Positions 15,383 to 24,318 of a DNA stretch of 64,000 nt are shown piece by piece. The DNA is taken from the NCBI GenBank assembly GCA_902801625.1, contig CADCJI010000004.1, forward strand, positions 62,001-126,000. Direction: 5' to 3'. Made by a program: the position numbers and the translations under genes. The DNA comes from an uncultured Bacteroidia bacterium (lineage in GTDB: Bacteria > Bacteroidota > Bacteroidia > Bacteroidales > F082). The stretch's first letter is position 1; each line of letters opens with the position of its first letter. Under the pieces are notes generated by a model, which searched no databases, had not been told where the DNA came from, and saw nothing but the letters and a program-made list of their open reading frames with translations.

Positions 15383-17713
15383 ATGAGTATGCACTATAAA
15401 AGAATTACTGCCGTTGCAATAATGGCAGTTTTTGCATTAGGACTGACTACCTGCAAGAAAGAAAAGGAGGAGAAGATAGATCCACCCACAGTAAAAGTCC
15501 TTGATGGTGTTATTACTATCAACTATAACAAAGCCAGCGTTTCTGCCGAAGTGACCGACCAGGGCAGTGCCGAAGTGAAATTAAAAGGTTTTGTTTACGG
15601 CATTTCAGACAGTAGCCTTGATACCGTTTTCTGTGGTAGCGGCACAGGTGTTTATTCTGCCGAATTGAACAACCTTGAGCCCAACACAACATACGTTTAT
15701 GAGGCCTTCGCAAAAAACTCTGGTGGCATAGGTACAAGTGGTAAGGTGAGTTTCACTACGAAGCCATTGCCATCTTATTCGATTGATGTTTCTGCCAACC
15801 CGAGTCATGGCGGCACAGCGACAGGCGCTGGTACTTTCCAAGAGGGACAATCCTGTACGGTTAAGGCGACGGCCAATACAGGTTTCAGTTTTATAAAATG
15901 GACGGAAAATGATACACAAGTTTCCACGAATGGAGAATACACCTTTAATGTGACGAGCAACCGTAATCTAGTGGCACACTTTTCTGCACACGCATACACA
16001 ATCATTGCCACTCCTGATCCCGAAAATGGTGGAACGATTTCGGGTTCTGGCGGATACAATTATGGCGACCAATGTACACTCACCGCAACTGCCAACCCTG
16101 GTTTTACTTTTGATAAGTGGACGGAAAACGGCTCCCAGGTTTCCACTAATGCAACCTATTCTTTTGATGTAACGGGGAACAGAAACTTGATAGCCCATTT
16201 CACTTTGAAGACATACACGATAACTGCAACCGCAGAACCCACAGAATACGGTACGGTTACGGTTTCTGGCAACGGCCAATTCCATTATGGCGACCAATGC
16301 ACGCTTACAGCTACACCTAAGCCAAACTACAGCTTCGTAAACTGGTCGAAAAATGGCAACCATTTTTCCACACAAGCCACGTGTCATATTGAAGTAACGG
16401 AATCTGCTGAGTATGTGGCGCATTTCCAATTGCCAGGGTTAAATCTTAATGTTTCTGCCAATCCGACGGTGATTGCTCAAAGTAGTAGTTCCCAACTTAA
16501 AGCAGTTGCATCTGGTGGCAACGGTAGTTACACTTACAGTTGGTCACCTTCCACAGACTTGAACAATGCTCATATCCAAAATCCAACAGCGACACCTACT
16601 ACGACTAAAACATATACTTGTACTGTAACCAGTGGCAGTCAAACAGTAAGTGGCACTTGCAAGGTTACCGTGGTATGTCCACCTACAAATCTTTCTGCTA
16701 CAGTGCAGAATGGCAACAATGTATATCTTAGCTGGACGGCGGCTGACCCTGCCATAAGTTACAAAGTGTACAGAGACAATACGCTGATCCAATCAAATGT
16801 CACTACAACCCATTATACTGACAGCAACTTTAGTCCAGGAACTTATACTTATCGGGTTTCTACCGTTTATAACAATGTTGAATCACCAAAGTCAAATTCT
16901 GCTTCGGCTACTGTTACACCTCAAGCCCCAACTGGTGCAATAAATGGTCTCTTCTCTGTGAGTGCCACACAGCAAGTTTGGTTCTCGCAAGGGAATTTGC
17001 AATATGTCGGCACTACACAAAAATGGAAGTTTGCCGACAACCAATGGCAAGTCATTGGGTCGAGCCAAGGCAATAGCGCTCAAAGTACTACCCGTGACCT
17101 TTTCGGTTGGGGCACGAGTGGCTGGAACTGTGGCAACACCTACTATCGTCCATGGGATACCAACAACAACTGCAGTGGCAGTTCGTACGGACCACCAGGA
17201 ATCTTCAACCTGACAGGCAGCTACGCCAACTCCGACTGGGGCGTTTACAACACCATATACAGTGGTAACACTGCCACAACAGGTTGGCGCACCCTGAAGC
17301 GAAGCGAGTGGTCGTATGTTTTCGACACACGCACAACCATTTCGGGCATACGCTACGCCAAGGCGAAGGTGAACAATGTGAACGGCGTGATATTGTTGCC
17401 CGACAAATGGAGCACGAGTTATTACAGTTTGAGCAATACGAACAGCATCGGCGCAAGTTTCAGCAGCAACACCATCACTGCTGCTCAATGGGCCGCTTTG
17501 GAGCAGCACGGTGCGGTCTTTCTGCCCGCTGCGGGCTACCGGAGCGGGACTTTAGTCAGCAGTGCTGGCAGCTATGGCTACTACTGGTCTGCCTCTTGCA
17601 GCGATAGCTATAGCGCGTACTACGTGAACTTCTATGACGGCAACCTTGACACGAACAGCGGCACCAGTCGTTACTATGGTCGATCCGTACGCCTTGTTCG
17701 CTCAGCGCAATAA
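15383..17713 (+). CDS. Multidomain surface lipoprotein with InlB-type repeats and C-type-lectin-like tip
   Basis: 776 residues. Lipobox LGLTTC (Cys24). Domains in order: an Ig/FN3-like domain (about 36-130); three InlB-B-type repeats of about 70 residues (about 133-350), each with the pattern GYNYGDQCTLTATANPGFTFDKWTENG...AHF; an Ig-like domain (about 355-435); an FN3 domain (about 440-515, ending SNSASATVTP); then a C-terminal domain of about 255 residues opening VSATQQVWFSQGNLQY and ending GYYWSAS...YYGRSVRLVR. This last domain belongs to a C-type-lectin-like family common in Bacteroidales surface proteins, some of which are targets of diversity-generating retroelements. Probably an adhesin (inference). 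Confidence 0.85.
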   Translation: MSMHYKRITAVAIMAVFALGLTTCKKEKEEKIDPPTVKVLDGVITINYNKASVSAEVTDQGSAEVKLKGFVYGISDSSLDTVFCGSGTGVYSAELNNLEPNTTYVYEAFAKNSGGIGTSGKVSFTTKPLPSYSIDVSANPSHGGTATGAGTFQEGQSCTVKATANTGFSFIKWTENDTQVSTNGEYTFNVTSNRNLVAHFSAHAYTIIATPDPENGGTISGSGGYNYGDQCTLTATANPGFTFDKWTENGSQVSTNATYSFDVTGNRNLIAHFTLKTYTITATAEPTEYGTVTVSGNGQFHYGDQCTLTATPKPNYSFVNWSKNGNHFSTQATCHIEVTESAEYVAHFQLPGLNLNVSANPTVIAQSSSSQLKAVASGGNGSYTYSWSPSTDLNNAHIQNPTATPTTTKTYTCTVTSGSQTVSGTCKVTVVCPPTNLSATVQNGNNVYLSWTAADPAISYKVYRDNTLIQSNVTTTHYTDSNFSPGTYTYRVSTVYNNVESPKSNSASATVTPQAPTGAINGLFSVSATQQVWFSQGNLQYVGTTQKWKFADNQWQVIGSSQGNSAQSTTRDLFGWGTSGWNCGNTYYRPWDTNNNCSGSSYGPPGIFNLTGSYANSDWGVYNTIYSGNTATTGWRTLKRSEWSYVFDTRTTISGIRYAKAKVNNVNGVILLPDKWSTSYYSLSNTNSIGASFSSNTITAAQWAALEQHGAVFLPAAGYRSGTLVSSAGSYGYYWSASCSDSYSAYYVNFYDGNLDTNSGTSRYYGRSVRLVRSAQ

Positions 17714-17742
17714 AAAGTTATCAAAAACCATCCTCTCAGTTT

Positions 17743-18130
17743 TAATTGCAAAAATGGGATAAGGGGGCAATTAATCAAGTTTCTAAGCAGTTCTTTCCAA
17801 AATGGAAATAACTGAAAAAATGACTGTTGCAAAAATTGCAACTGTCATCTAATGAGTTGGGAAAAAGCAACCTGTCGGAAATCCCGACCAATTCATTCAG
17901 TTGTTTCATAGAATAATCGGAATTCCCGATTTATCCTCAGTTGTTGCAAATTTTGCAATAACTGCACGACTATTTCCATTTTGGAAATTGTCAGTAGTTC
18001 GGAAAAACCGAACAACTCCAGCAGAAAGGAAATCAATCATGATGGTTCCCAAAATGGAAATAACCACTCAAAACAGCAACTGTTTCGGTTTGTGAAACAA
18101 TCATCACTTAAGTATCCGAGGAAATCTCGG
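17743..18130. repeat. Cluster of about eleven short hairpins with differing stems
   Basis: The 587-base gap 17714-18300 holds no gene but a dense run of inverted repeats: 17743-17773, 17788-17814, 17822-17846, 17874-17888, 17915-17931, 17938-17964, 17968-17992, 17993-18017, 18043-18066, 18081-18099 and 18116-18130. Most have an outer stem of 3-5 bases (CAGTT/AACTG, GAC/GTC, AGT/ACT, TGGTT/AACCA), a 1-2 base bulge, an inner stem of 5-7 bases and a 3-5 base A/T loop. Inner stems fall into classes: TTTCCA/TGGAAA, TTGCAA/TTGCAA and CGG/CCG types. From 18131 to 18300 I see nothing definite. Confidence 0.8.
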
Positions 18131-18300
18131 TAACTGACAAGAAGAAAAATGTAATTCTCAGAAAATCTTGCCATCCCAAAGCATCTTGAGAAAACCCGTC
18201 ACATAAAAGAGTTCCTTGTCTTCGGATATTCTTGTGATAGGGTCAAGTGAGACCAATGTACATTTGATGTAAAAACAGGATAGTAAAGTCGATTTTTCAA

Positions 18301-19560
18301 TCAAATAATCGCCCACTCAAGTCTCTGCGCAAACCTCTCTTGTTCAGACTTCGAGATTTGGCATTGATTTGCCGTGATTCTCCAATTCTTTATTCCTTGC
18401 TTTACTTCTCGGATAATGGTTCCAGCTTCTTTTTGGTCAATCATGTAATCTTCGCAGGCATCAAGGAGAATGTCTAAAGAGGACTCGTTTGTATTGGAAG
18501 AAATCAACAAACTCTGGGTTGTCATATTAGTTGGGTTCAGGTCGTAAGCGGGCGACAGTTGCCAACCTTTTTTACCTAAAAGGAATCCGTGGTTCCTGAA
18601 ATGGTCGTCATGGTTGCCAATGCAGATGTTGAATGCCACACGGCGGTACAATTCTTTCAGCGTGGCACTTGTGTCAGCCACCCCTGTGGGGCCAATGATG
18701 ACATCCACAATGTCCAGGTAACCGTGTCCTGTGGAAGCGTTGTCACCGTCTTTGAGGTTGGCCAAAGTCAAGGCAGAGGCGAAATGCCTACGACGGCCAT
18801 TGTCGTTTCGGTCGAAACGACGTGACAACAATGTGTGATATTTTACGCCGTCAAGTTTCAACAAACGGGTTTCGGCAACATTGATGCCAACTTTTCTGGC
18901 CAACACATGTGCAAAATGCTCCCAAAGAGCAATGTCATAGTCATCGGAAACCGAAGGGATTTTAGCGATACAAAGATGACCCTGCTCGTCCATGACATTG
19001 GCTTTGGGTCGAGCACCACCCAACGATGAACCCTGGTGGAACAGGTTATCAAGCCATTCTTCACGCATGGGTCGTCCTGATTGCTCATTTCTTTCATATT
19101 CATGTGCCATGAAAACGAATTCACGGAGACTGGTCAATGGCGGTACACGCATTTCATTCTCCGATGCACCTATGAAAGCGTCGTTATGCATGAAACGAAA
19201 AGCACCCATCCGTGAAAAGTCATCCAATTGGGTCAAGTAATCATAGTCGGTAAAAGCCTTGGGGATGCGTTTTTCTTGTTCGGCTTTGATTCTCTCACGC
19301 TTGTCAATCAGCCTTTTGCCCCAGCGGTCGGGCATGGCATCTCCAAAACATCCGAAAATCTCGCCTGATTTGTATTGTTTGCCCGAAAAATTCATCAAGT
19401 CTCCACTTAAAAGGATAGAACGATTCAAGCGTAGCCATTCCGCATCGAATGAAAAACCGTATGAAGGCGTTCCTCTAAGCATTTCATGACTTAATGTGCC
19501 AACCAAAACAGGGGCATCAAGCCAGTCGAAATCCGCATATACTTGAAGCCTTTCCATCAT
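18301..19560 (-). CDS. hipA: HipA-family serine/threonine kinase (toxin)
   Basis: 419 residues. The N-terminal subdomain (1-110) includes DAMPDRWGKRLID typical of HipA. The ATP-binding loop GSSLGGARPKA lies near 170-182, the catalytic loop CIGNHDDHFRNH near 308-320, and the metal-binding SPAYDLNP follows. Known HipA kinases phosphorylate glutamyl-tRNA synthetase and induce dormancy; the target here is not known. It overlaps the upstream hipB-like gene by four bases and is held in check by that partner. Full length, all key residues present. Confidence 0.9.
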   Translation of the reverse strand: MMERLQVYADFDWLDAPVLVGTLSHEMLRGTPSYGFSFDAEWLRLNRSILLSGDLMNFSGKQYKSGEIFGCFGDAMPDRWGKRLIDKRERIKAEQEKRIPKAFTDYDYLTQLDDFSRMGAFRFMHNDAFIGASENEMRVPPLTSLREFVFMAHEYERNEQSGRPMREEWLDNLFHQGSSLGGARPKANVMDEQGHLCIAKIPSVSDDYDIALWEHFAHVLARKVGINVAETRLLKLDGVKYHTLLSRRFDRNDNGRRRHFASALTLANLKDGDNASTGHGYLDIVDVIIGPTGVADTSATLKELYRRVAFNICIGNHDDHFRNHGFLLGKKGWQLSPAYDLNPTNMTTQSLLISSNTNESSLDILLDACEDYMIDQKEAGTIIREVKQGIKNWRITANQCQISKSEQERFAQRLEWAII

Positions 19561-19880
19561 TCCGTCTTTTTTGAAGACCTTTGGCGCTGCTTCAAGTCTA
19601 AGTCTTGCAGGTTTCGCCCGATTTCATCTTTTTGTGCCAACAAGAGAATGTCTTCGTCCAACTGTAAGGCATACAAAATGCGCAAATAAATCCCTATCGC
19701 TACGGTGGGCGCACCTTTCTCGACGCGCATCACCGAAAGCTGCGAGCAGGTGGCGCGCTCGGCCACCTGTGCGATGCTCAGGTCACGCCTCAATCGAGCC
19801 AATTTGATTTGTTCTCCAACGATGGAGAGGTTCTTGGCGAGTTTCCTTGGAAGCAGGGTGCCTTTTGTCGATTTTGTCAT
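19557..19880 (-). CDS. hipB: HipB-like XRE-family antitoxin/repressor
   Basis: 107 residues with a helix-turn-helix of the lambda-repressor type at about 18-75 (GEQIKLARLRRDLSIAQVAERATCSQLSVMRVEKG). The C-terminal tail is charged (QDLDLKQRQRSSKK). It precedes and overlaps hipA, the usual order. The promoter upstream lies between two perfect operator half-sites, so the protein very probably represses its own operon. Confidence 0.88.
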   Translation of the reverse strand: MTKSTKGTLLPRKLAKNLSIVGEQIKLARLRRDLSIAQVAERATCSQLSVMRVEKGAPTVAIGIYLRILYALQLDEDILLLAQKDEIGRNLQDLDLKQRQRSSKKTE

Positions 19881-19881
19881 A

Positions 19882-19939
19882 ATAAACTATCATTTGAGAT
19901 TGCAAAAATAGTAAATTATTGCATTATATGATAGTTTAT
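19882..19939 (-). promoter_or_regulatory. hipBA promoter between two operator half-sites
   Basis: Perfect 12-base inverted repeat ATAAACTATCAT (19882-19893) and ATGATAGTTTAT (19928-19939). Between them the minus-strand -7 box CAAAAATA (19903-19910) lies 22 bases from the hipB start. A dimer of HipB on both halves would cover the promoter. Confidence 0.75.
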
Positions 19940-19948
19940 GAAGAAAAT

Positions 19949-21877
19949 TTACATTTTATCCATCTCCGAATCATCCTCAATCCGCAGATTGTCAATGATG
20001 AATTTTTGGCGTTCCATGGTGTTCTTGCCCATGTAGTATTCCAGCAGTTCCTTGATGCCGAAGTCGTAGCGTAGAATGACTGGCTTGAGGCGCATATTGG
20101 GGCCGATGAAGCCACGGAACTCGTCGGGGGAGATTTCGCCCAAGCCTTTGAAACGGGTGATCTCGGCCTGCTTGCCGCATTTCTCCTTGGCATTAATACG
20201 TTCTTCGTCGCTGTAGCAGTAGTAGGTCTCCTTCTTGTTGCGCACACGGAAGAGGGGTGTCTGCAAGATATAGACATGACCGTTGCGCACGAGGTCGGGA
20301 TAGAACTGCAAGAAGAAGGTGAGCATCAGCAGGCGGATGTGCATACCATCCACATCGGCATCGGTGGCGATGACGATGTTGTTGTAGCGCAGGTTCTCGA
20401 TGTCCTCGTCGATGTTCAGGGCGGCTTGCAAGAGGTTGAACTCTTCGTTCTCGTAGCACACTTTCTTGGTCATTCCCAAGCAGTTGAGCGGCTTGCCACG
20501 CAAGCTGAACACGGCCTGGGTCTGCACGTCGCGGCTCTTGGTGATACTTCCCGAGGCGGAGTCGCCCTCGGTGATGAAGATGGTGCTTTCTAAGCGTTTC
20601 TCGTGGTTGGTGTTGAGGTGGATGCGGCAGTCGCGGAGCTTGCGGTTGTTCAGGCTGACCTTCTTGGCACTCTCGCGGGCGGCTTTCTTGATGCCGGCAA
20701 TCTCTTTGCGTTCCTTTTCGTTGGCCTGAATCTTTGCCTGTAACACGCTGACCGTCTCGGGGTTCTTGTGCAGGTAGTTGTCCAAGTGGCGTTTCAGGAT
20801 ATCGAAGACGTATGTTTTAAGGAAGGGACTGTCGTTTGTGCCGTCTGGATTGTTAGGCGCAAGGTGGGTGGAGCCGAGTTTGGTCTTGGTTTGTGCCTCA
20901 AACACAGGTTCTTGAATGCGGACACACAAAGCGCAAATCAGGCCTTGGCGGATGTCGGCAGGCTCGTATTCCTTTTGATAGAACTCGCGCACCACGCGGG
21001 CATAGCCTTCGCGGAAAGCGGACTGGTGTGTGCCGCCTTCAGTGGTGTGTTGGCCATTGACAAACGAATAAAAATAGTCGCTCGACTGACCGTTGACATG
21101 GGTGAAAGCAGCCTCAAAGTCGCCGTCCTTGATATGGATGATGGGGTAGAGGCCTTCGCCTTCCATGTTGTTCTGCAACAGGTCGAGGAGGCCGTTCTTG
21201 GAATAATAGCGTTTGTCGTTGTAAATCAGGCTCAAACCACGGTTGAGATAGGCGTAATTCCAAATGCGCTTCTCAATGTATTCGTCCACATAGTGGTAGT
21301 TGCCGAACAGCGCGGAGTCAGGGATGAACTCGGTGAGTGTGCCCGTGTCGCCGTCGGAAGGGATGATGCCCGAATCGCTGACCATCTTGCCTTGCGCAAA
21401 CTCCACGATACGCGTCTTGCCTTCGCGAATAGACTGCACCTTGAAATAAGACGAAAGCGCGTTGACGGCCTTGGTACCCACACCGTTCAAGCCGACCGAC
21501 TTTTGGAACACCTTGCTGTCATATTTGGCACCCGTGTTGAGTTGCGAGACGGCTTCCTTCAGCTTTCCAAGAGGAATACCACGGCCATAGTCGCGGATGC
21601 TGACTTTCTTTTCCGCCTTATTCACTGTCACCTCGATTTTCTTGCCGAAGCCGGAAGTGAACTCGTCGATGGAGTTGTCAATCACCTCTTTGATGAGCAC
21701 ATAAATGCCGTCATCCTGAGAGGCACCGTCACCGAGTTTGCCGATGTACATACCCGGGCGGCGACGGATGTGCTCCATGTCTTCAAGGTGGACAATGCTG
21801 TCGTCGTTATAGTTTTCTACGGTAGGAGTGGGGTCTTCGTTTTGATTGAAGATATCGTCATCAATGATTTCGCTCAT
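19949..21877 (-). CDS. parE: DNA topoisomerase IV subunit B
   Basis: 642 residues. The GHKL ATPase domain (about 30-240) carries the ATP-binding Asn in [17 protein letters not shown] and the lid [12 protein letters not shown]. The transducer domain follows. The TOPRIM domain has EGDSASG near 436 and DADVDG near 507, which bind the catalytic magnesium. Tail motif FKGLGE is present. With ParC it decatenates daughter chromosomes. The length and the divergent spacing of motifs match the Bacteroidetes topoisomerase IV B group rather than GyrB. parC is not in the window. Box CAAAATTA upstream serves as its promoter. Confidence 0.92.
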   Translation of the reverse strand: MSEIIDDDIFNQNEDPTPTVENYNDDSIVHLEDMEHIRRRPGMYIGKLGDGASQDDGIYVLIKEVIDNSIDEFTSGFGKKIEVTVNKAEKKVSIRDYGRGIPLGKLKEAVSQLNTGAKYDSKVFQKSVGLNGVGTKAVNALSSYFKVQSIREGKTRIVEFAQGKMVSDSGIIPSDGDTGTLTEFIPDSALFGNYHYVDEYIEKRIWNYAYLNRGLSLIYNDKRYYSKNGLLDLLQNNMEGEGLYPIIHIKDGDFEAAFTHVNGQSSDYFYSFVNGQHTTEGGTHQSAFREGYARVVREFYQKEYEPADIRQGLICALCVRIQEPVFEAQTKTKLGSTHLAPNNPDGTNDSPFLKTYVFDILKRHLDNYLHKNPETVSVLQAKIQANEKERKEIAGIKKAARESAKKVSLNNRKLRDCRIHLNTNHEKRLESTIFITEGDSASGSITKSRDVQTQAVFSLRGKPLNCLGMTKKVCYENEEFNLLQAALNIDEDIENLRYNNIVIATDADVDGMHIRLLMLTFFLQFYPDLVRNGHVYILQTPLFRVRNKKETYYCYSDEERINAKEKCGKQAEITRFKGLGEISPDEFRGFIGPNMRLKPVILRYDFGIKELLEYYMGKNTMERQKFIIDNLRIEDDSEMDKM

Positions 21878-21893
21878 AAATGTGGATTTTGCG

Positions 21894-21901
21894 CAAAATT
21901 A
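21894..21901 (-). promoter_or_regulatory. Promoter -7 box of parE
   Basis: CAAAATTA reads TAATTTTG on the minus strand, 16 bases before the start codon at 21877. Confidence 0.6.
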
Positions 21902-21912
21902 CTAAAAAAACA

Positions 21913-23196
21913 TCAAAATAGGCTCTTAATCGTTGTTTTCACCCATTCCCAATCTTCGCGGTTTGGAATCAGCTGTCCCAACCGACTTCCAGTGTGTTTG
22001 TGAAAGACAATCCATTGGTAAACGAACAAGGTCGCATAGGTCAACGTAGTGGTGATGGCAGCACCTCGTATGCCCAGCAAGGGAATCAAAACGAATGCGG
22101 AAACAAGGGTCACCGAAAGGCCAATCAGTGAGGCATAAAGGTTATATTTGGGCTTGCCCGTGCCTGAGAAATAATTGGCCAAAATAGTGTGCGCGGAGAA
22201 AAACACGATACCAGGTGCCATCAGAAGGATGACAGTGCGGATGTCAGCAAACTCACCTGAAAACACCCATTCAAAAAACACCGTCGGGAGCAGACAAATG
22301 ACAAACAAAGCGGTGAATGTCAGCAAAATGGCTACTTTCATAAAGCGCAAGGTAAGTTGAGAGGCACGCTCTTCCTTTTCGGTGTTGCTCAACGAGGAGA
22401 AGGCCACCAAACCAATGCTTTGTCCCACGATGTTCACACCTTCTGTAACTTGTGTACCCGAGGCATACACACCGATTGATTTCTCATCACAATGGGTGTT
22501 CAACAAATAGAGGCTCAAGCGTTTGTTCAGTGTACTGACCAAGGTTGAAAGTTGCATGAAAGCACCATAATGGAGCATTTCCTTCAAACTGTCTTTCAAA
22601 GGTTCTCCACCATCGCGTTTCAGCCTTGGGAAGAGCAGAATCCATCCGATGAGGGTGGCCAAACTATAGCCACAAAGTTGAGAGTAGAGTAGGGCTTTCG
22701 CTGTCCTCAGATTCAAAGCGAAGATCAATACTGCCATCATGGAGACCTGTGTCAATATCTGAATGAGAAACAGCCAGTTATAGGTTGCCACCTTTTCTTT
22801 GCCAAGGAAATGGTTGAGGTTGAATTCATGCAGGCTGTAGACAAAAGTCATCAACAAAACGAGCCAAGCATAGCCTTCGGGAACGATGGTGTGATAGAAG
22901 TTCGGGAAGAAATGTAAGATATTGAACAACAGCAGGTAAACCAGCATTACGAAGGCAATCCAGCCGTATGAAATCTTCATCAGCGTGGCGACTTTCTTAC
23001 GTGGCGTAAAATACACCAATCCGCTTCCTGCAATGAGTTCGATGCCTATTAATAAAAAGGTGATGTCGGTCTGGGCGATGAAAGCCTTGCCCCATTCCGC
23101 GGCACCAAGACACTTGGTACCCATGATGAGGGTGGCCAACTGCGTCAGCACATTGACAGCGCGCGCTGCTCCCGTTCCAAGGATCTTCTTGAACAT
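21913..23196 (-). CDS. Polysaccharide flippase (Wzx/MATE-like, MOP superfamily)
   Basis: 427 residues with about 12 hydrophobic segments spread over the whole length and the paired repeat typical of Wzx/MurJ-type exporters (opening RAVNVLTQLATLIMGTKCLGAAEWG). These move lipid-linked sugars across the inner membrane. No glycosyltransferases lie next to it, but the divergent operon starts with a CapA-like gene, so a polysaccharide link is reasonable (inference). Confidence 0.8.
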   Translation of the reverse strand: MFKKILGTGAARAVNVLTQLATLIMGTKCLGAAEWGKAFIAQTDITFLLIGIELIAGSGLVYFTPRKKVATLMKISYGWIAFVMLVYLLLFNILHFFPNFYHTIVPEGYAWLVLLMTFVYSLHEFNLNHFLGKEKVATYNWLFLIQILTQVSMMAVLIFALNLRTAKALLYSQLCGYSLATLIGWILLFPRLKRDGGEPLKDSLKEMLHYGAFMQLSTLVSTLNKRLSLYLLNTHCDEKSIGVYASGTQVTEGVNIVGQSIGLVAFSSLSNTEKEERASQLTLRFMKVAILLTFTALFVICLLPTVFFEWVFSGEFADIRTVILLMAPGIVFFSAHTILANYFSGTGKPKYNLYASLIGLSVTLVSAFVLIPLLGIRGAAITTTLTYATLFVYQWIVFHKHTGSRLGQLIPNREDWEWVKTTIKSLF

Positions 23197-23218
23197 TTTA
23201 CGGCCGAAATCAAAATAA

Positions 23219-23251
23219 TTGGCAAAAATACAAAAATACTCCCTATCTTTG
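23219..23251 (+). promoter_or_regulatory. Promoter of the capA-like operon
   Basis: -7 box TATCTTTG (23244-23251), with TTGG (23219-23222) as a possible -33 element 21 bases upstream. The ATG is 26 bases downstream. It overlaps the divergent flippase promoter, so the two may compete. Confidence 0.65.
23223..23238 (-). promoter_or_regulatory. Tandem minus-strand -7 boxes of the flippase gene
   Basis: CAAAAATA occurs twice in direct succession (23223-23230, 23231-23238). The nearer box lies 26 bases before the start at 23196. Confidence 0.5.
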
Positions 23252-23277
23252 CAAACTTTCTGAAAGATGGGATTTAA

Positions 23278-24312
23278 ATGAAACGCTATTCACATTTGCT
23301 GAAGGCGGCATTTTTGTTTTTGTCGCTTTTGCCAACCCTGCTTTTCGCGCAGGATACCTTAACCATCGTTGCCGTCGGTGATGTGATGTTGGGAACGATT
23401 TACCCAACACGTTCGGATCTGGCTGATGACGAAACGGCGAGGCATTTCTTCGATGAGGTGAAGCCTTATTTCGAAGGTGGCGACATCGTCTTCTGCAATA
23501 TGGAAGGAGTGTTGGCTGATAGTTTGGTGAAAGAATGCAAGAGTTTCTGCTTCGGCATGCCTTCTAACTATATCAAGTACTATAAGGATGCTGGATTCAA
23601 TTTGATTAGCGTAGGCAACAACCATAGCAATGACTTCCGACAATACGGACGTGACAACACAACTAAGATTCTCAACGACAACCACTTGAACTGGGCTGGC
23701 TATCAAACCAAGCCTACCGCAACGTTTGTGATCAACGGTGTGCGCTATGGCTTTTGTGCCTTCTCGCCCAACACGAGCATCGTGCCGCTTCACGACTATG
23801 CCAACATGAAGAGTCTGGTGAGCCAACTCGCCGCCACCTGCGACGTGGTCATCGTTTCGATGCATTGCGGCGGCGAAGGTGTTGCCTATGAGCACGTCAC
23901 GCGCAAAGCAGACTACTATATTGAACAAAACCGAGGCAATGCTTACGAGTTTGCCCATCTGGCCATCGACGCTGGCGCCGATGTCGTTCTTGGTCATGGA
24001 CCACATGTCACACGTGGGGTAGAGATATACAATGGTAAGTTCATCGCATACAGCATGGGCAACTTTGCCACCTATAGCCAAATCAAGATTGCCGGCAAGT
24101 TGGGAATCGCACCTATTTTTAGAATCCGTATGGATGCCAAGACAGGTGATTTCATTGATGCTCAAGTAATTTCCACCTATCAGGTCAACCCTAACAAAGG
24201 CCCTTTGATTGACAAGAAGAACCAAGCCTTGAAAAGCATCAAATCGTTGAGCGCGACCGATTTTTACGACAATCCCCCGACCATTTCCGATGATGGTTGG
24301 ATTACTAAATAA
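23278..24312 (+). CDS. CapA/PGA_cap-family metallophosphatase-like protein
   Basis: 344 residues with a signal peptide ending LLFAQ. The CapA family signatures are visible: VAVGDVMLG (residues about 32-40), CNMEGVL (about 80), SVGNNHSND (about 115), VSMHCGGEG (about 197) and VLGHGPHV (about 240). Known members take part in poly-gamma-glutamate or capsule production and share the calcineurin-like metal site. It leads a three-gene operon (gaps of 6 and 3 bases) with a beta-propeller lipoprotein and an esterase with a LysM tail, all envelope proteins. Confidence 0.85.
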   Translation: MKRYSHLLKAAFLFLSLLPTLLFAQDTLTIVAVGDVMLGTIYPTRSDLADDETARHFFDEVKPYFEGGDIVFCNMEGVLADSLVKECKSFCFGMPSNYIKYYKDAGFNLISVGNNHSNDFRQYGRDNTTKILNDNHLNWAGYQTKPTATFVINGVRYGFCAFSPNTSIVPLHDYANMKSLVSQLAATCDVVIVSMHCGGEGVAYEHVTRKADYYIEQNRGNAYEFAHLAIDAGADVVLGHGPHVTRGVEIYNGKFIAYSMGNFATYSQIKIAGKLGIAPIFRIRMDAKTGDFIDAQVISTYQVNPNKGPLIDKKNQALKSIKSLSATDFYDNPPTISDDGWITK

Positions 24313-24318
24313 TTCAAA

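Noticed and set aside
15383-17713. Complete diversity-generating retroelement
   Set aside because: No reverse transcriptase, avd gene or template repeat is visible; only the target-type domain is present.
17743-18130. Reading the hairpin cluster as a CRISPR array
   Set aside because: No identical direct repeat with unique spacers of constant length, and no cas gene in the window.
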